This document shows, one piece after another, positions 24,857-35,100 of a stretch of DNA of 64,000 bases. The DNA is taken from positions 62,001 to 126,000 of the forward strand of contig SUVQ01000004.1 of NCBI GenBank assembly GCA_015061905.1. The letters are read 5' to 3'. The position numbers and the translations under genes are program-made. How positions within the stretch are numbered: the first letter of the stretch is position 1; every line of letters starts with the position of its first letter. Source of the DNA: Verrucomicrobiota bacterium. Its GTDB lineage: Bacteria; Verrucomicrobiota; Verrucomicrobiia; Opitutales; UBA953. The notes beneath the pieces are model-generated. The model searched no databases. It had not been told where the DNA came from and worked only from the letters and a program-made list of their open reading frames with translations.

Positions 24857-26668
24857 TCAGGGCTTCGCGGCGGCATTTTGCATTCCCGAAATTTCCGTGT
24901 CCCGTTTTACGAAAAGCAGTTCGCGCATCGGGTTGTCGCGCGCGACGGCACCGAGGAGCGTTTCCCGATTGTAGTGCAGAATGAATTTTGCGGAGCTTCC
25001 GGCTTCGCGAAAACGTGTAACGGCGGTGTAGAGAAGCTGGCGCGAAAGAAATTCCCGCGGCGAATCTTCTTCCGGGAAAATGACGGCGAGGCGAGTAAAT
25101 TCCGAGCCTTGGGATTTGTGAATACTCATCGCGTAGGCGGTTTCGTGGTCCGGAAGCAGCGTCGCGGGAACGCGCCGGATTGCTCCGTCTCCGCTTCGGA
25201 AATAGGCAAAAAAAGAAAGGCTTTGCGGGTCGAGCAAAACAACGCCGATGTCGCCGTTGTAGAGGCGTTCCCGCGGGGCGTTGCGCGTGATGAGAATCGG
25301 CTGTCCGTGGAAGTGCGGACGCGTTGCGGTGCCCGGCGGCGCGAAAAGGCTTCGCGCGCGGGCGTTGAGCTTTTCCGTGCCGAACGCTCCGCCGCGCATG
25401 GGTGCGAGAACGCGCGAGGATTCAACGAGGGAAAGGATTTCTTCCGGCGCGATGTCGGCGGGAACGCAACGGAGTTTTTCGGGGAAAATTTCCGCCAAAA
25501 CCTTGTCGACGCTTTTCGGGGAAATTTTTTCCGGACGGAGGCTGAAAGTCGGAGAAAAAGGGAGTGTTTCCTCTTGCTCCCGGAGAAGTTTTTCTGCGGC
25601 GGGAACGTTCCCGGAAACGATTGCACCCGCGAATGCGCCAAGAAAACCGCTTGCGCTGAAGCGGCGGCTTTCCGTCAGTTCCGTTCGCGCCGGGAGAAGT
25701 TGCGGGGCTGCGCAGACTGCACCGAAGATTCTTCCGGCACCGACGGAATCGAGCTGATTTTTGTCGCCGAGAAAAACCAGTCGCGTTCGATCACGCACGG
25801 AAGCGAGCAGCCGGTGCATGATTGACTGATCAATCATCGAAGCTTCGTCGATGATGACGTAGTCTGCGTCGATTTCGCGCGGAGCGGGCATTGCAAGCGG
25901 CGAAGCTCCGGTTTTGAGAAGGCTGTGAAGCGTTCCCGGCTCAAGGCTTTGTGCTTTTTCTAAAACTTCCGGAGAAATTTGCCCGGAAGCGGACGACATT
26001 TGTGCAATGCTTCGCGCCTGTTCGCGAATTGCTTCCTTCATACGCGCGGCGGCTTTTCCTGTCGGCGCCGCGAGGCGAATGCGGATTTCCGGATTTTCGT
26101 CGTAGAGGCAGAGGAGCGCACGGAGCAGGAGGGCGGTTTTTCCGGTTCCGGGACCGCCGGAAACGAAAGTTAGCGGCGAGGAAATAATTGAGCGGACGGC
26201 GGCGCATTGCCCGGCATTCAGCGGGAAGGGCAGTGCCGAGGCGATGAGGCTTTCGGCGTGCGGCGTTGCGGCTTGCTCGGCGTTCCCGCGCGGAGTGCGG
26301 CGGAGAAGCTCCTGCGCGATCCGGATTTCCTGCCGATAATGACGGAGAAAATACAGCGCGGCGTTTTTTTCTTCAAAAATTAGCGGAGTTTCTTCTCCGG
26401 CGAAAAAGCGTTCCGGCGTTCCCGCGAGGCGCGAAATCGGTAGCGTTCCCGTCGCGTTCTTCAAAAAACTCAATTCGGCGGGCTCGGTGATTTTGAGGTG
26501 CGTTTCTTTGTTTTCCGAGGTGGCTTCCGCGAGGCGATAAACGATGCCGGAAAGCTTGCCTGCCGCTTCCGCCTCGATGCCGAGTGCTTGCGCCATGGCA
26601 AAAATTTCCCCCGAAAGCCAGCTCGCGGCGGGAGAATTTCCGAATGCCTGTTTTTCGGCGTCGATCAT
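24857..26668 (-). CDS. recD: RecD-type helicase (exodeoxyribonuclease V alpha-like)
   Basis: Superfamily 1B 5'-3' DNA helicase of 603 residues, the RecD size. Walker A is GGPGTGKT (171-178), Walker B VIIDEASMIDQS, and motif III FLGDKNQLDSVGAGRIFG. The C-terminal UvrD-like motif is AYAMSIHKSQGSEF. The absence of the long N-terminal extension of RecD2 and the short N-terminal helical domain favour RecD of the RecBCD complex. recB and recC are not adjacent, so the complex is inferred. TAAATT lies 9 nt before the ATG. Confidence 0.88.
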   Translation of the reverse strand: MIDAEKQAFGNSPAASWLSGEIFAMAQALGIEAEAAGKLSGIVYRLAEATSENKETHLKITEPAELSFLKNATGTLPISRLAGTPERFFAGEETPLIFEEKNAALYFLRHYRQEIRIAQELLRRTPRGNAEQAATPHAESLIASALPFPLNAGQCAAVRSIISSPLTFVSGGPGTGKTALLLRALLCLYDENPEIRIRLAAPTGKAAARMKEAIREQARSIAQMSSASGQISPEVLEKAQSLEPGTLHSLLKTGASPLAMPAPREIDADYVIIDEASMIDQSIMHRLLASVRDRTRLVFLGDKNQLDSVGAGRIFGAVCAAPQLLPARTELTESRRFSASGFLGAFAGAIVSGNVPAAEKLLREQEETLPFSPTFSLRPEKISPKSVDKVLAEIFPEKLRCVPADIAPEEILSLVESSRVLAPMRGGAFGTEKLNARARSLFAPPGTATRPHFHGQPILITRNAPRERLYNGDIGVVLLDPQSLSFFAYFRSGDGAIRRVPATLLPDHETAYAMSIHKSQGSEFTRLAVIFPEEDSPREFLSRQLLYTAVTRFREAGSSAKFILHYNRETLLGAVARDNPMRELLFVKRDTEISGMQNAAAKP

Positions 26669-26683
26669 CTTTTCGGGAATTTA

Positions 26684-26708
26684 AACAAAAAATCCCGCAA
26701 AACGCGGG
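26684..26708 (-). terminator. Terminator downstream of tRNA-Gln
   Basis: CCCGC (26694-26698) pairs with GCGGG (26704-26708). On the minus strand it is followed by ATTTTTTG, 11 nt beyond the encoded CCA of tRNA-Gln. Confidence 0.6.
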
Positions 26709-26718
26709 CTTGAAAAAG

Positions 26719-26792
26719 TGGTTGTCCCATCAGGACTCGAACCTGAACAAAGTGAACCAAAATCACTTGTGCTGCCATTACACCATGGGACA
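26719..26792 (-). tRNA. tRNA-Gln (anticodon UUG)
   Basis: All four arms fold. Acceptor TGTCCCA/TGGGACA, anticodon stem AGTGA/TCACT with loop TTTTGGT (anticodon TTG), T arm TCAGG-TTCGAGT-CCTGA, discriminator A and an encoded CCA (26719-26721). It is 29 nt downstream of tRNA-Ala on the same strand, so the two are probably co-transcribed. Confidence 0.93.
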
Positions 26793-26821
26793 AAAACGGG
26801 TTCGTTTTTGGAAAAAAAAAT

Positions 26822-26897
26822 TGGTGGAGACGATGAGACTCGAACTCACTACCTCGACAATGCGAATGTCGCGCTCTACCAGATGAGCTACGCCCCC
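26822..26897 (-). tRNA. tRNA-Ala (anticodon CGC)
   Basis: Acceptor GGGGGCG pairs with CGTCTCC and contains G3:U70, the identity pair of alanine tRNA. D arm GCTC/GAGC, anticodon stem CGACA/TGTCG with loop TTCGCAT (anticodon CGC), T loop TTCGAGT, discriminator A and encoded CCA. Confidence 0.93.
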
Positions 26898-26975
26898 AAA
26901 GGAATAAATTTAAGCAGAAAATAAATCTTTTTCCGTGCGAAAGGTCAAGCTGTTTTTTTTTTGAATTTTTGGAAA

Positions 26976-28820
26976 TTAGCCTGCCGAAGAGAACGGGAAG
27001 AAAAGCGGAATAAATGCGACGCCGAGAAGAAGCACGAGGACCGAAAACGGCACGCCGAGTTTGACAAAGTCGATAAAGCGGTAACGCCCGGGACCGAGAA
27101 CAAGCGTGTTTACCGGAGACGAAATCGGAGTCATAAACGCCGTGGACGCCGCAATCGCAATTCCCATCGCGAACGGGTAAGGCTCAAGCCCGAGAGAGCG
27201 GGCAACGGTAATGGCAATCGGCGCGAGCAAAACCGCCGTGACGGTATTCGACATGAAGAGCCCGACAATCATCGTAAACGCCATGAGCGCACCGAGAATG
27301 ATTCGCGGGTCTGCGTTCCCGAAAATTTGCATGAGCGTGTCGGCGGCGATTTCAACCCCGCCGGTTTTTTCGAGTGCCGTGGCAAAGGGAATCATGCCCA
27401 CGATTAAAATCAGGCTCGACCAATTGATACAGCGATAGGCGCGGTCCATGTCGATACAGCGGGCGGCAAGAAGCATGAGGCACCCTATCAGCGCGGCAAG
27501 CGCGTTCGGAACAATGCCGCTGATCATCAGTCCGACCATTACGAGGAGGCTGATGAGCGCATAGGAGGCGCGTCCGGGAACGGCGGTTTTGTTTTCAAAT
27601 TCGACGGGAACGTTCAGAACGATGAAGCTTTTGCGGTGGAGCTGGAGCGCGTCTGCCGCTTTCCAGGAGCCGGCAAGCAAAAGCATGTCGCCGACGCGAA
27701 GTTTTTCGCGGACGACATTTTTTGAAATCGCTTTCCGGTTGCGCAAGATTCCGATTACGCTCATGCCGTAGCGGGAACGGAACTTGGCTTCGATGGGAGT
27801 TTTTCCGTCGAGCGGAGAATCCGGCATGACGGAAACTTCGACTAAGCCGAATTCGCGTTCGGAGTGTTCAAAGTGTTTTCCGCCGTCGAGCGGGAAACGA
27901 ATAAGGCTGTGCTTTTCGCAAAGTTCGCTGATTTGGCTTTTGTCGTTTTCAAAATCGATGAGTAATGCGTCGTTCGCCCGCAAAATCGTTTCGCCGGAAG
28001 GGTCGATAAGTTGCCGGTTCAGGCGTTCCCGCCGTTCTACGCAAACGATGCTTGCACCGTATTCGGCGCGGAGCGGAAGTTCGCAAACTTTTTTCCCGCA
28101 GAAAGAAGAAGCGGGGGAAATGACAAGAACGGCGTCCCGCCAGGTCAGTTCATAGCGGTTGGCGAGCTCCGCAAAGGTGGTTTTGGCGACGGCGCGGCGA
28201 TTTTCGTCTTCCTGCGAGCCGAGAAAACGCCGGGCGTAAAGCATGTAAAGCACGCCTGCAACGAGCACGATAATCCCGATCGGCGTGAACGCGAAAAACG
28301 AGAAGCCGGAAAATTGCTCGCGGGTTAAAATGGAGTTGACGACCATATTCGGCGGCGTGGCAACGAGCGACATCATCCCGCTGATAAGCCCGGCAAAGCT
28401 CAGCGGCATCATCAGCTTCGCCGGGGAAACATTGAGCTTAGTCGAGATGCTTAAAACAATCGGAATAAACAGCGCGACAATCCCCGTGGAACTCATTACG
28501 GAGCCGATAAGCGCAACCGCGACCATCATGAAAACGAGCAGTTTCGTTTCGCTTCCGCCGGCTTTTTTCAAAATCCATGCGCCGACATCGTTGGACACGC
28601 CCGTGCGGACAAGCCCTTCGCCGATAACAAACATCAGCCCGATCAAAATAACGCTCGGGTCGCTGAAGCCGCTGAACGTTTCTTCCAGGGATAAAATCCC
28701 GAGAAGCGGGAGCGCGAGCATTGCCAGGAGCGCAACGACATCCATGCGCGGCTTGTTGATAATGAAAAAGAAAACGCAGATGCCCAGTAGCGAAAGGGTA
28801 GTAATCAGTTGAGAGTCCAT
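26976..28820 (-). CDS. SLC13 (DASS)-family transporter with two TrkA_C domains
   Basis: A 614-residue inner-membrane transporter. The start at 28820 (MDSQLITTLSLLGICVF) is chosen because the longer frame runs into tRNA-Pro. N- and C-terminal blocks of membrane helices carry the DASS-type paired motifs VMSSTGIVALFIPIV with VATPPNMVVNS, and FMSNTVTAVLLAPIA with FMTPISSPVNTLV. Between them (about residues 205-380) lie two soluble RCK/TrkA_C-like domains, as in SLC13 proteins related to YfbS. Such proteins move dicarboxylates, sulfate or similar anions, probably with sodium; the substrate is not evident. Confidence 0.9.
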   Translation of the reverse strand: MDSQLITTLSLLGICVFFFIINKPRMDVVALLAMLALPLLGILSLEETFSGFSDPSVILIGLMFVIGEGLVRTGVSNDVGAWILKKAGGSETKLLVFMMVAVALIGSVMSSTGIVALFIPIVLSISTKLNVSPAKLMMPLSFAGLISGMMSLVATPPNMVVNSILTREQFSGFSFFAFTPIGIIVLVAGVLYMLYARRFLGSQEDENRRAVAKTTFAELANRYELTWRDAVLVISPASSFCGKKVCELPLRAEYGASIVCVERRERLNRQLIDPSGETILRANDALLIDFENDKSQISELCEKHSLIRFPLDGGKHFEHSEREFGLVEVSVMPDSPLDGKTPIEAKFRSRYGMSVIGILRNRKAISKNVVREKLRVGDMLLLAGSWKAADALQLHRKSFIVLNVPVEFENKTAVPGRASYALISLLVMVGLMISGIVPNALAALIGCLMLLAARCIDMDRAYRCINWSSLILIVGMIPFATALEKTGGVEIAADTLMQIFGNADPRIILGALMAFTMIVGLFMSNTVTAVLLAPIAITVARSLGLEPYPFAMGIAIAASTAFMTPISSPVNTLVLGPGRYRFIDFVKLGVPFSVLVLLLGVAFIPLFFPFSSAG

Positions 28821-28850
28821 GAAATATGTATCGCGGGAACGGTTTGAGAA

Positions 28851-28895
28851 AAAATAAAAAACCCGCGAATCGGGTGTTCCGAAGAGCGGGTTTTT
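28851..28895 (-). terminator. Terminator downstream of tRNA-Pro
   Basis: AAAAACCCGC (28857-28866) pairs with GCGGGTTTTT (28886-28895); the minus strand continues into a T-rich tract. It separates tRNA-Pro from the SLC13 gene. Confidence 0.8.
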
Positions 28896-28904
28896 GGAGA
28901 AAAT

Positions 28905-28982
28905 TGGTCGGGCTGAGAGGATTCGAACCTCCGACCCTTTGCACCCCATGCAAATGCGCTAGCCAGACTGCGCTACAGCCCG
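28905..28982 (-). tRNA. tRNA-Pro (anticodon GGG)
   Basis: Acceptor CGGGCTG/CAGCCCG, D stem GCGC/GCGC, anticodon stem TTTGC/GCAAA with loop ATGGGGT (anticodon GGG), T arm GGAGG-TTCGAAT-CCTCT, discriminator A and encoded CCA. Confidence 0.93.
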
Positions 28983-29066
28983 AAAAAGGAAACTCAATTC
29001 TCTTGTTTCGCGCTTGCGTTGTCAATTCAATATTGCGCGCAAACCATAAAAGCGTGGCGGATTTTT

Positions 29067-29105
29067 GCGTTCCCGCGCGTCGAAAGCCGATTTAAGCGGG
29101 AACGC
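29067..29105. repeat. Hairpin repeat, copy at the 3' side of the giant gene
   Basis: Arms GCGTTCCCGC (29067-29076) and GCGGGAACGC (29096-29105) enclose a 19-nt loop. Preceded by GGCGGATTTTT. The same flank, arms and a very similar loop occur at 38641-38679, on the other side of the giant gene, and the arms and loop again at 6207-6246 in the opposite orientation. The T run follows on the plus strand, so it is a poor terminator for the minus-strand gene. Confidence 0.75.
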
Positions 29106-29123
29106 TTTTTTCACGAAAAAATT

Positions 29124-32100
29124 TTAATTTCGCAGTGTCTGCATTCGGGGAGCGCGTTTTCGTCGAGAGGCGACGAGGGCAAGAGCAAACGTTCCCGCGA
29201 TAAGACCGAATGCCGAAGGTTCCGGAATTGACAAAAGCCCGATGGTGCCGCCGTTTTCCGCGCCCGTGAAATAAAGCTCAAACGAATCACCGGAAAGGTT
29301 CGTGAAGTAGGAACCTGCAATAATGCGTTCTCCGGAAGACAACGTTTCCGAAGAATTTTCCCAAACGGTTTTTCCGTCTTGTGTCATGAGAACCAAGTAA
29401 TCTACGCCCGTAAAGAGGGTGAGGGTTTCGCCGGTTTTTAGAGCGTTGGCGTTTGCCAAGGTCGAATCGCTCAGGAAAATGCCCTGATTCAGCGTTAACG
29501 AACTTCCCATGGAAAGCCCGCCGTTCCCGACTTCGAGAGTCGCGCCGCTTGCCAGTGTAAGGTTTGCGTTCAGATGCGCGCCCGCGCCGAACGATGCCGT
29601 TCCCGCGACGCGGATTTCGGCTTCCGAAGCTTCTGTTGCGGACGCGTCTGCGTAGGCGGAAACGGTTAGTCCTTCCGCTACGGTCAGATCCGTCAGCGAA
29701 AGTCCGTTTGCCTGATTCGTCAAAACGATGCTCCCGGTCGAGGCGACGACACCCGAAACGGAGTTCCCGGAATTATTGACCGTGAGCGTGCCGATTCCCG
29801 CATTTTCGACGGAGGAAGAAACCAGTTTGACGGCGAGAGTCGCGGCTTCCGATGCCGTGGATTTTGCGTGTCCGTTGGTCAGTGCCCAATTCGCGGAGCC
29901 GATGCTGAATTGCTGATTTTCGGCGGTTGCTTTCAGCGTGGCATCGGCGTTCCCGTTATTGGAAAACTCGACGTTCCCGTGCGTGAGTGCGGAACTCTTT
30001 TCCAAAATCACGGACGTTTGAGTGCGCCCCCAAAGCGCAGAGCTGACATTCAGCTTCGCGTTCTCTTTCAAACGGAAAGACCCGGTAGCCGTGGAACCGA
30101 CGGAGCCGTCAAGAATGCCGATAGTGTTGCCGTCGTCGCCGGTGTAAGCGATGGCGATTTCGCCGCCCTTGGTCTCCACCTTGTTGAGCATGGCGCGGGC
30201 GGAAAGAGTTGCCGTTCCCTCGCCGTTTTTGTTGATATTGCCCAAGATCGTTTCCGAGTCTGCATGGATTCGCCCGATTACGTTCAGTGTTGCACCCTCG
30301 CTCACATTGTAGGTGAGCGTGCGAGCGTTCCCGCCGTTCAAGCGCGTCGTGGCAGAGATGGTATTGTCCCCGGATGTTACGTTGATGGTGGAGTTATTGT
30401 TAAACTCCATCGCGGCGGCATAGCCTGCGGAGCCGATTGCGCCTTCGCCTTTCAACTCTGCTCCGTTGCTCAGCGTAATGTTGGTAAACATGCGCAGGAT
30501 TTGGCAACTGTTTCCGAAATCCAAAATACCGCCGTCAACGGTAACGGTGCCGGAAACGTTTGCTTGGAAATGGTCATTCCCTTTGCCGTCAAAGGAGAAC
30601 ACACCGCCTTTGTTAATCCGGAGATTCGTTGCAATTTTATGCGCGGTATCGGCACTACTGTAAACGGTCGTTCCTCCCGCCACTTCCAGCGTGCCGCCGA
30701 TCCCGGTTACGGTATTCATCAGGTGGTAATCATCCGCCGTATCGAGCACGATTTTACCGCCGCTGATAGTGGTTACTCCCGTATATGTATTTTGCTCTTT
30801 GAACGTCAGCGTTCCCGCGCCGGCTTTGGTCAGTCCGCCGTTCCCGCTGATGAAGCCGGAAATCGTTCCGGAACATCCGCTATTTGCGTGAATAGTTGTG
30901 GAAGAGCCTAATACGACATTGTTTTTTAATTCCGTTCCCGTGTCGTTGAAAACGAGTTGGCTTTGGTTGCTTGTCAAAAGGATGTCGGAAGCTTCGTTGA
31001 ATTTCGAAGTGTTCACCTGCAAGCGTCCGGCGGCAACGGTGATGTTGCCGGAGATTTGATCCAGATTGAAGCCCGTGCCGTTGTCCGCAGAAAGATTCAG
31101 CACCACATTCCCCGAACCGCTTACTTTATCAAACGCCGAGGAGGTGTTGTTTGGTGTCGTTTCCTTGTCCGTCATGGTCAGCGTCGCGCCTTCGCCGACA
31201 ACCAACGCGGTGTTGGCGGTAGCGAAATCTTTGAGTTGCTTTTCCGTGAAACTCTGCGTCGTGTTCCCGGAGAAGTTCCAGCTTGTGTTCGCGCCTAAAT
31301 TCAGCGTTCCCGTGATTGCGAGAGTCCCGTTAGTTTTTAAGTTTACCCCTTCGGCGACCGTCATATTTTTCACGCGAATATTCCCTTCCAAATTCAAATC
31401 TGCATCGGAGTTGAATACCACGTTGTCATTATTCATATAACCCGTTGCCGTGACGATCATTTCCCCGGTCGTGATATCGGGGCGGTTTGTTTGCCAAACT
31501 TTATTTTCGGCGTTTTGATTCCATGTCGATTTTTCGTTCCCGCCGTTCCAGGTCAAATCCCAGCCGTCCGTTATGGTGTAGGAAAAACTTCCCGACATGC
31601 CGAGCGAGAGTTCTACGCGTCCCATGTCGGAAAGCTTTGTTCCGCTGAGGGTGAAATTGGACGCCGTCAGCGTTGACCAACCGTCCAGCGCGCCGCCGGA
31701 AATGTTGAAAATGCCGTATTCCGTTCCCGCCTTCAAGTTGGCGAAAGCGACGGTCGATGTGTTCGCAAAAGAAACGGACGTGCCGGTATCTACGGCGATT
31801 CGGTTCGCGCCGTCCGAGAAGTCCAGGGCGGACAAATCCAGCGTCGCGTTCCCGCCGATTTTGACGGAGGCGGCGGAAGTCAAAATGTTTTTTCCTACCG
31901 CATCGACCGCCAAGGCTCCGGCTTCGACGGCGATGTTTCCGGAAAATCCGCTTCCGTTACCGGAAATTAAGAGCGTTCCCGCGCCTTGCTTCGTGAGATT
32001 TCCCGTTCCCGTAAGTGCTGTGTTTACGGTGATTTTGTGCGCATTTGTATCGAAAACCGTGCTTTCCGTGGTCGCGACCAGCTGAACCGTGCCGTCACCG

Positions 32101-35100
32101 CTGACGGAGAAATCTGCGTTTGCTCCGATGGTTCCGTTCCCGAGTAGCACGCTGTCATTCGTGCCGATTCCGGAAATGCCGCCGTTTCCCAGATTGATTC
32201 TCGCCGAGCCGCTTTCGGCAGAGCCTAAAATCAGGCGTTCAGAATTGTTTCGTTGCGCGGAGAAACGGATTCCTTTCAGGTTGGCGGTGCCGGAAGAGGC
32301 TTCAAACGTCGCTCCGGAATCCCAGCCCATCAGCATAGACGTGTTCTGAGCTGTAAGCGTTCCTCCGGCAAGCGTTAGTTTAGAATCGGATGTCTTCCAG
32401 TGAGCTAACAGGATACTGTTGCTCTTGCTATCCGTATCGTTGTTTCCGGTTATGGTGAGTGATGCACCTTCGCCGATTGTGAGTAGCGTCGGCTGAGAAT
32501 CTGCCGTGTTGCCGGATGTATATTGTCCCACCGTCACGTCGGCTCCGTTGACCAAATTTACCGTTTCTTTGCCGAGAGAAAAATGCCCGCTCACCGTTAC
32601 TTTTCCGCTGATGTCGGTGATCCCGCCGCCTTTCAAGGTTAAACCGGAAAGCGTTGCGCTTCCCAAATTCAGATTGCCGGCGGCGTTTTTCACCAAACTG
32701 CCGTTCCCGCCGACGGCGTCGATTTCCGTCGTTGAGCCGGTAGCATGAGTCAGCGTCAGCGAAGTTTCGCTTGCCAGCGACAACGCGTCAACATCCAGCG
32801 CGGCGGAGGAAGTGAGCGCACCGGAAGAGACGGACATATTGTTGACCTGCAGCGCCGTTTGTTTGTCGGCAAAAGTAAACGTGCCGCCGAGCGTCGCGTT
32901 CCCGGAAGTTGCCAGCGTTCCCGCGCCGTCAAAACTGAAACTGCGTGCGCCGCTGATTGTTGCGGAATCCAAGATTAATTTTCCGTTTCCTGCGGCGGCG
33001 ATGTTTCCGGCGAGCGTTGCGTTTCTGATGCTTGCGTCTGCGTCCGAAATATTCAAATTCCCGCTCAGCGTTCCCGCATCGGACAGCGTGAAGGTCGCTC
33101 CGTCGGTCGCGCTGACGTTCGCCGTCAACGCCGTTTTACTCACTTCGAGCACGGAGGTGCCGTCCACGCGAACGTCGCCGGTAAAGTTTGCGGAAGCTGT
33201 GCTCAATTTCAGATTTCCGCCTTCGCCGACGGTTAAAGTATCGCCGGAAAGCGCGGCTTTCCCGGTGATTTCGTAAAACGCATTCGCGTCTTTGGAAACG
33301 AGAGCTCCGACGGTTTGGTCGGCGGCAAGCGTGATTGTTTCGCGGGAATTTTCCGTGCTGTTTGCCGCCCCCTTAGAGCCGAAGACGACGAACGCACCGC
33401 TTGTGAACGCGACGTTCCCGCCGGACGATTCCTGATACCAGTTGGCGGAAGTCGTGTCCCAGGTTTGCGTCGCGCCGTCCGCCGCCCAATACAGGCGGTT
33501 GTCCGTTCCGACGGTGAGAATCAGCGAGCCGTTGTTTTGTGTGAGGCTCAGGCGGTTGTTCAGGGTGTTTTCCAATGAAAAATCTCCGCTGAGCGTTCCC
33601 GTTGCCAAGGTGTAGGTCCCGCTTTCGATGTCGTTAAACAAATTGAGCGAGAGCGAAACGGTCGTGCTTTCGGCGGAGATGGCGGAGAATAGTGTCGTAA
33701 AGGAATTTGCGTCTTTTGCGCTCGGAATGTCGGTGAAATCGAAGTTCAACGTCAGCGACGAAGCGGCACTGTCAGCCGCGTCGGAATCTGCGACGGTGAT
33801 TCCGCCGAGTGTGTAGTCGTTCGTTCCGGAAAGGCGCAACGTCAGGCTGTCTGTTCCGGAAAACGTCGTTGTTCCCGCGACGAACGAAGGCGAAGCTACG
33901 GTGAAATCCGTTCCCGCCTCTGCGGCGATGTTTCCGGTGAATTGTGCCGTTGTTTCGCGAGCGGAGTTTTCCGAGCCTAAAATGATTTTCGAGTTTGCGG
34001 CGATGTTCAGTGTGCCGTTTCCGGAAATGCCGCCCGCGAGTTCGAATACGCCTCCGTTCGCGGTCGCGAGATTGAGCGTCGAGCCGCTCATCGTTACCGT
34101 TCCCGTAAGGCGGTTCGTGATGTTGTAGCTTTGGAGTGTGGAGCCGTTCCCGGCGGAAATGGCGTTCCCGTAAGTGTAAACGACGTCGGTGTTGTTTGCC
34201 GTTCCCGTTCCCGCGAGGCGGAGAATCAGGTTTTCGCCGAGCGTGACGGTGCCCGTGCCCAGCGCGGTGGAAGTTTGGCTGACGGCTTTCCCTCCGTTTA
34301 GGCGCAGGGCAAATTTGTCGTCGTTGTTCCCGTTGCCGTTGGTGATTTTCAAGTCGCCGTAGGTGTTGGCGGAGTCTGCCGTGAAGGTCATGCCTTCGTT
34401 CCCGCTGATTGTCAGCGTTTTGCCTTCGCCCAAAATTTTTCCGCGCACCGTCCCGCCGAGATAGCCTTTAAGAGCGTAGGAAGCATTGGCAGAACCGGTC
34501 GTGCAGGCTTGCCATTGAGAAACGGATGTGAGGAGCTTTCCCGCAGACCAGGAGGCGATGCTCGCATCGGTTTTCAGCGTGATATTCCCGTAGACAGTCG
34601 AATCGCCGTCAATGGAAAGAGCCCCGGTATTGCAGGCAGAATGAACGAGCCCCGAGTCGACTCCCGAAAATCCGTTCCCGCTGATGACAAAATCCGTATT
34701 GAGGCTTACTCTTGTTGCTTTCAGGTAGCGAAGACCGGATCCGATGCGCACCTGACTGCCGGCTTCGATGTCGATAGTGGCATTGTTGAGCACATTTTTG
34801 TTGTTTTCTAAAGTGTAGTAACTATCGGTCGCAAGATGCGTGCCTACATAGAGGCGCGTTTTCCCCATCAGTTTGAGCGTTCCCTCAAAGGAGGTTCCTT
34901 GGACGGAGAAAAGAGCCGCGCCGCCCGTGGAGAACTCGATGGTTCCCGTTCCCGTAACCGTCTGAGGTAGGCAGGTGCCGCCCAGTTCCCAGCTTGTTTT
35001 TTTGACTCCGGTTAGGGACAAGGTTCCCGCCTCCGCCACGTAAATGGTATTATTGACGGAACCGATACCGCCTGCCGATGTGGTTTTTCCGGTGGAAGTT

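Noticed and set aside
29868-30911. 347-codon plus-strand frame opposite the giant protease gene, and many similar ones
   Set aside because: All mirror the repeat-rich coding strand; no signal peptide, motif or start context supports them.
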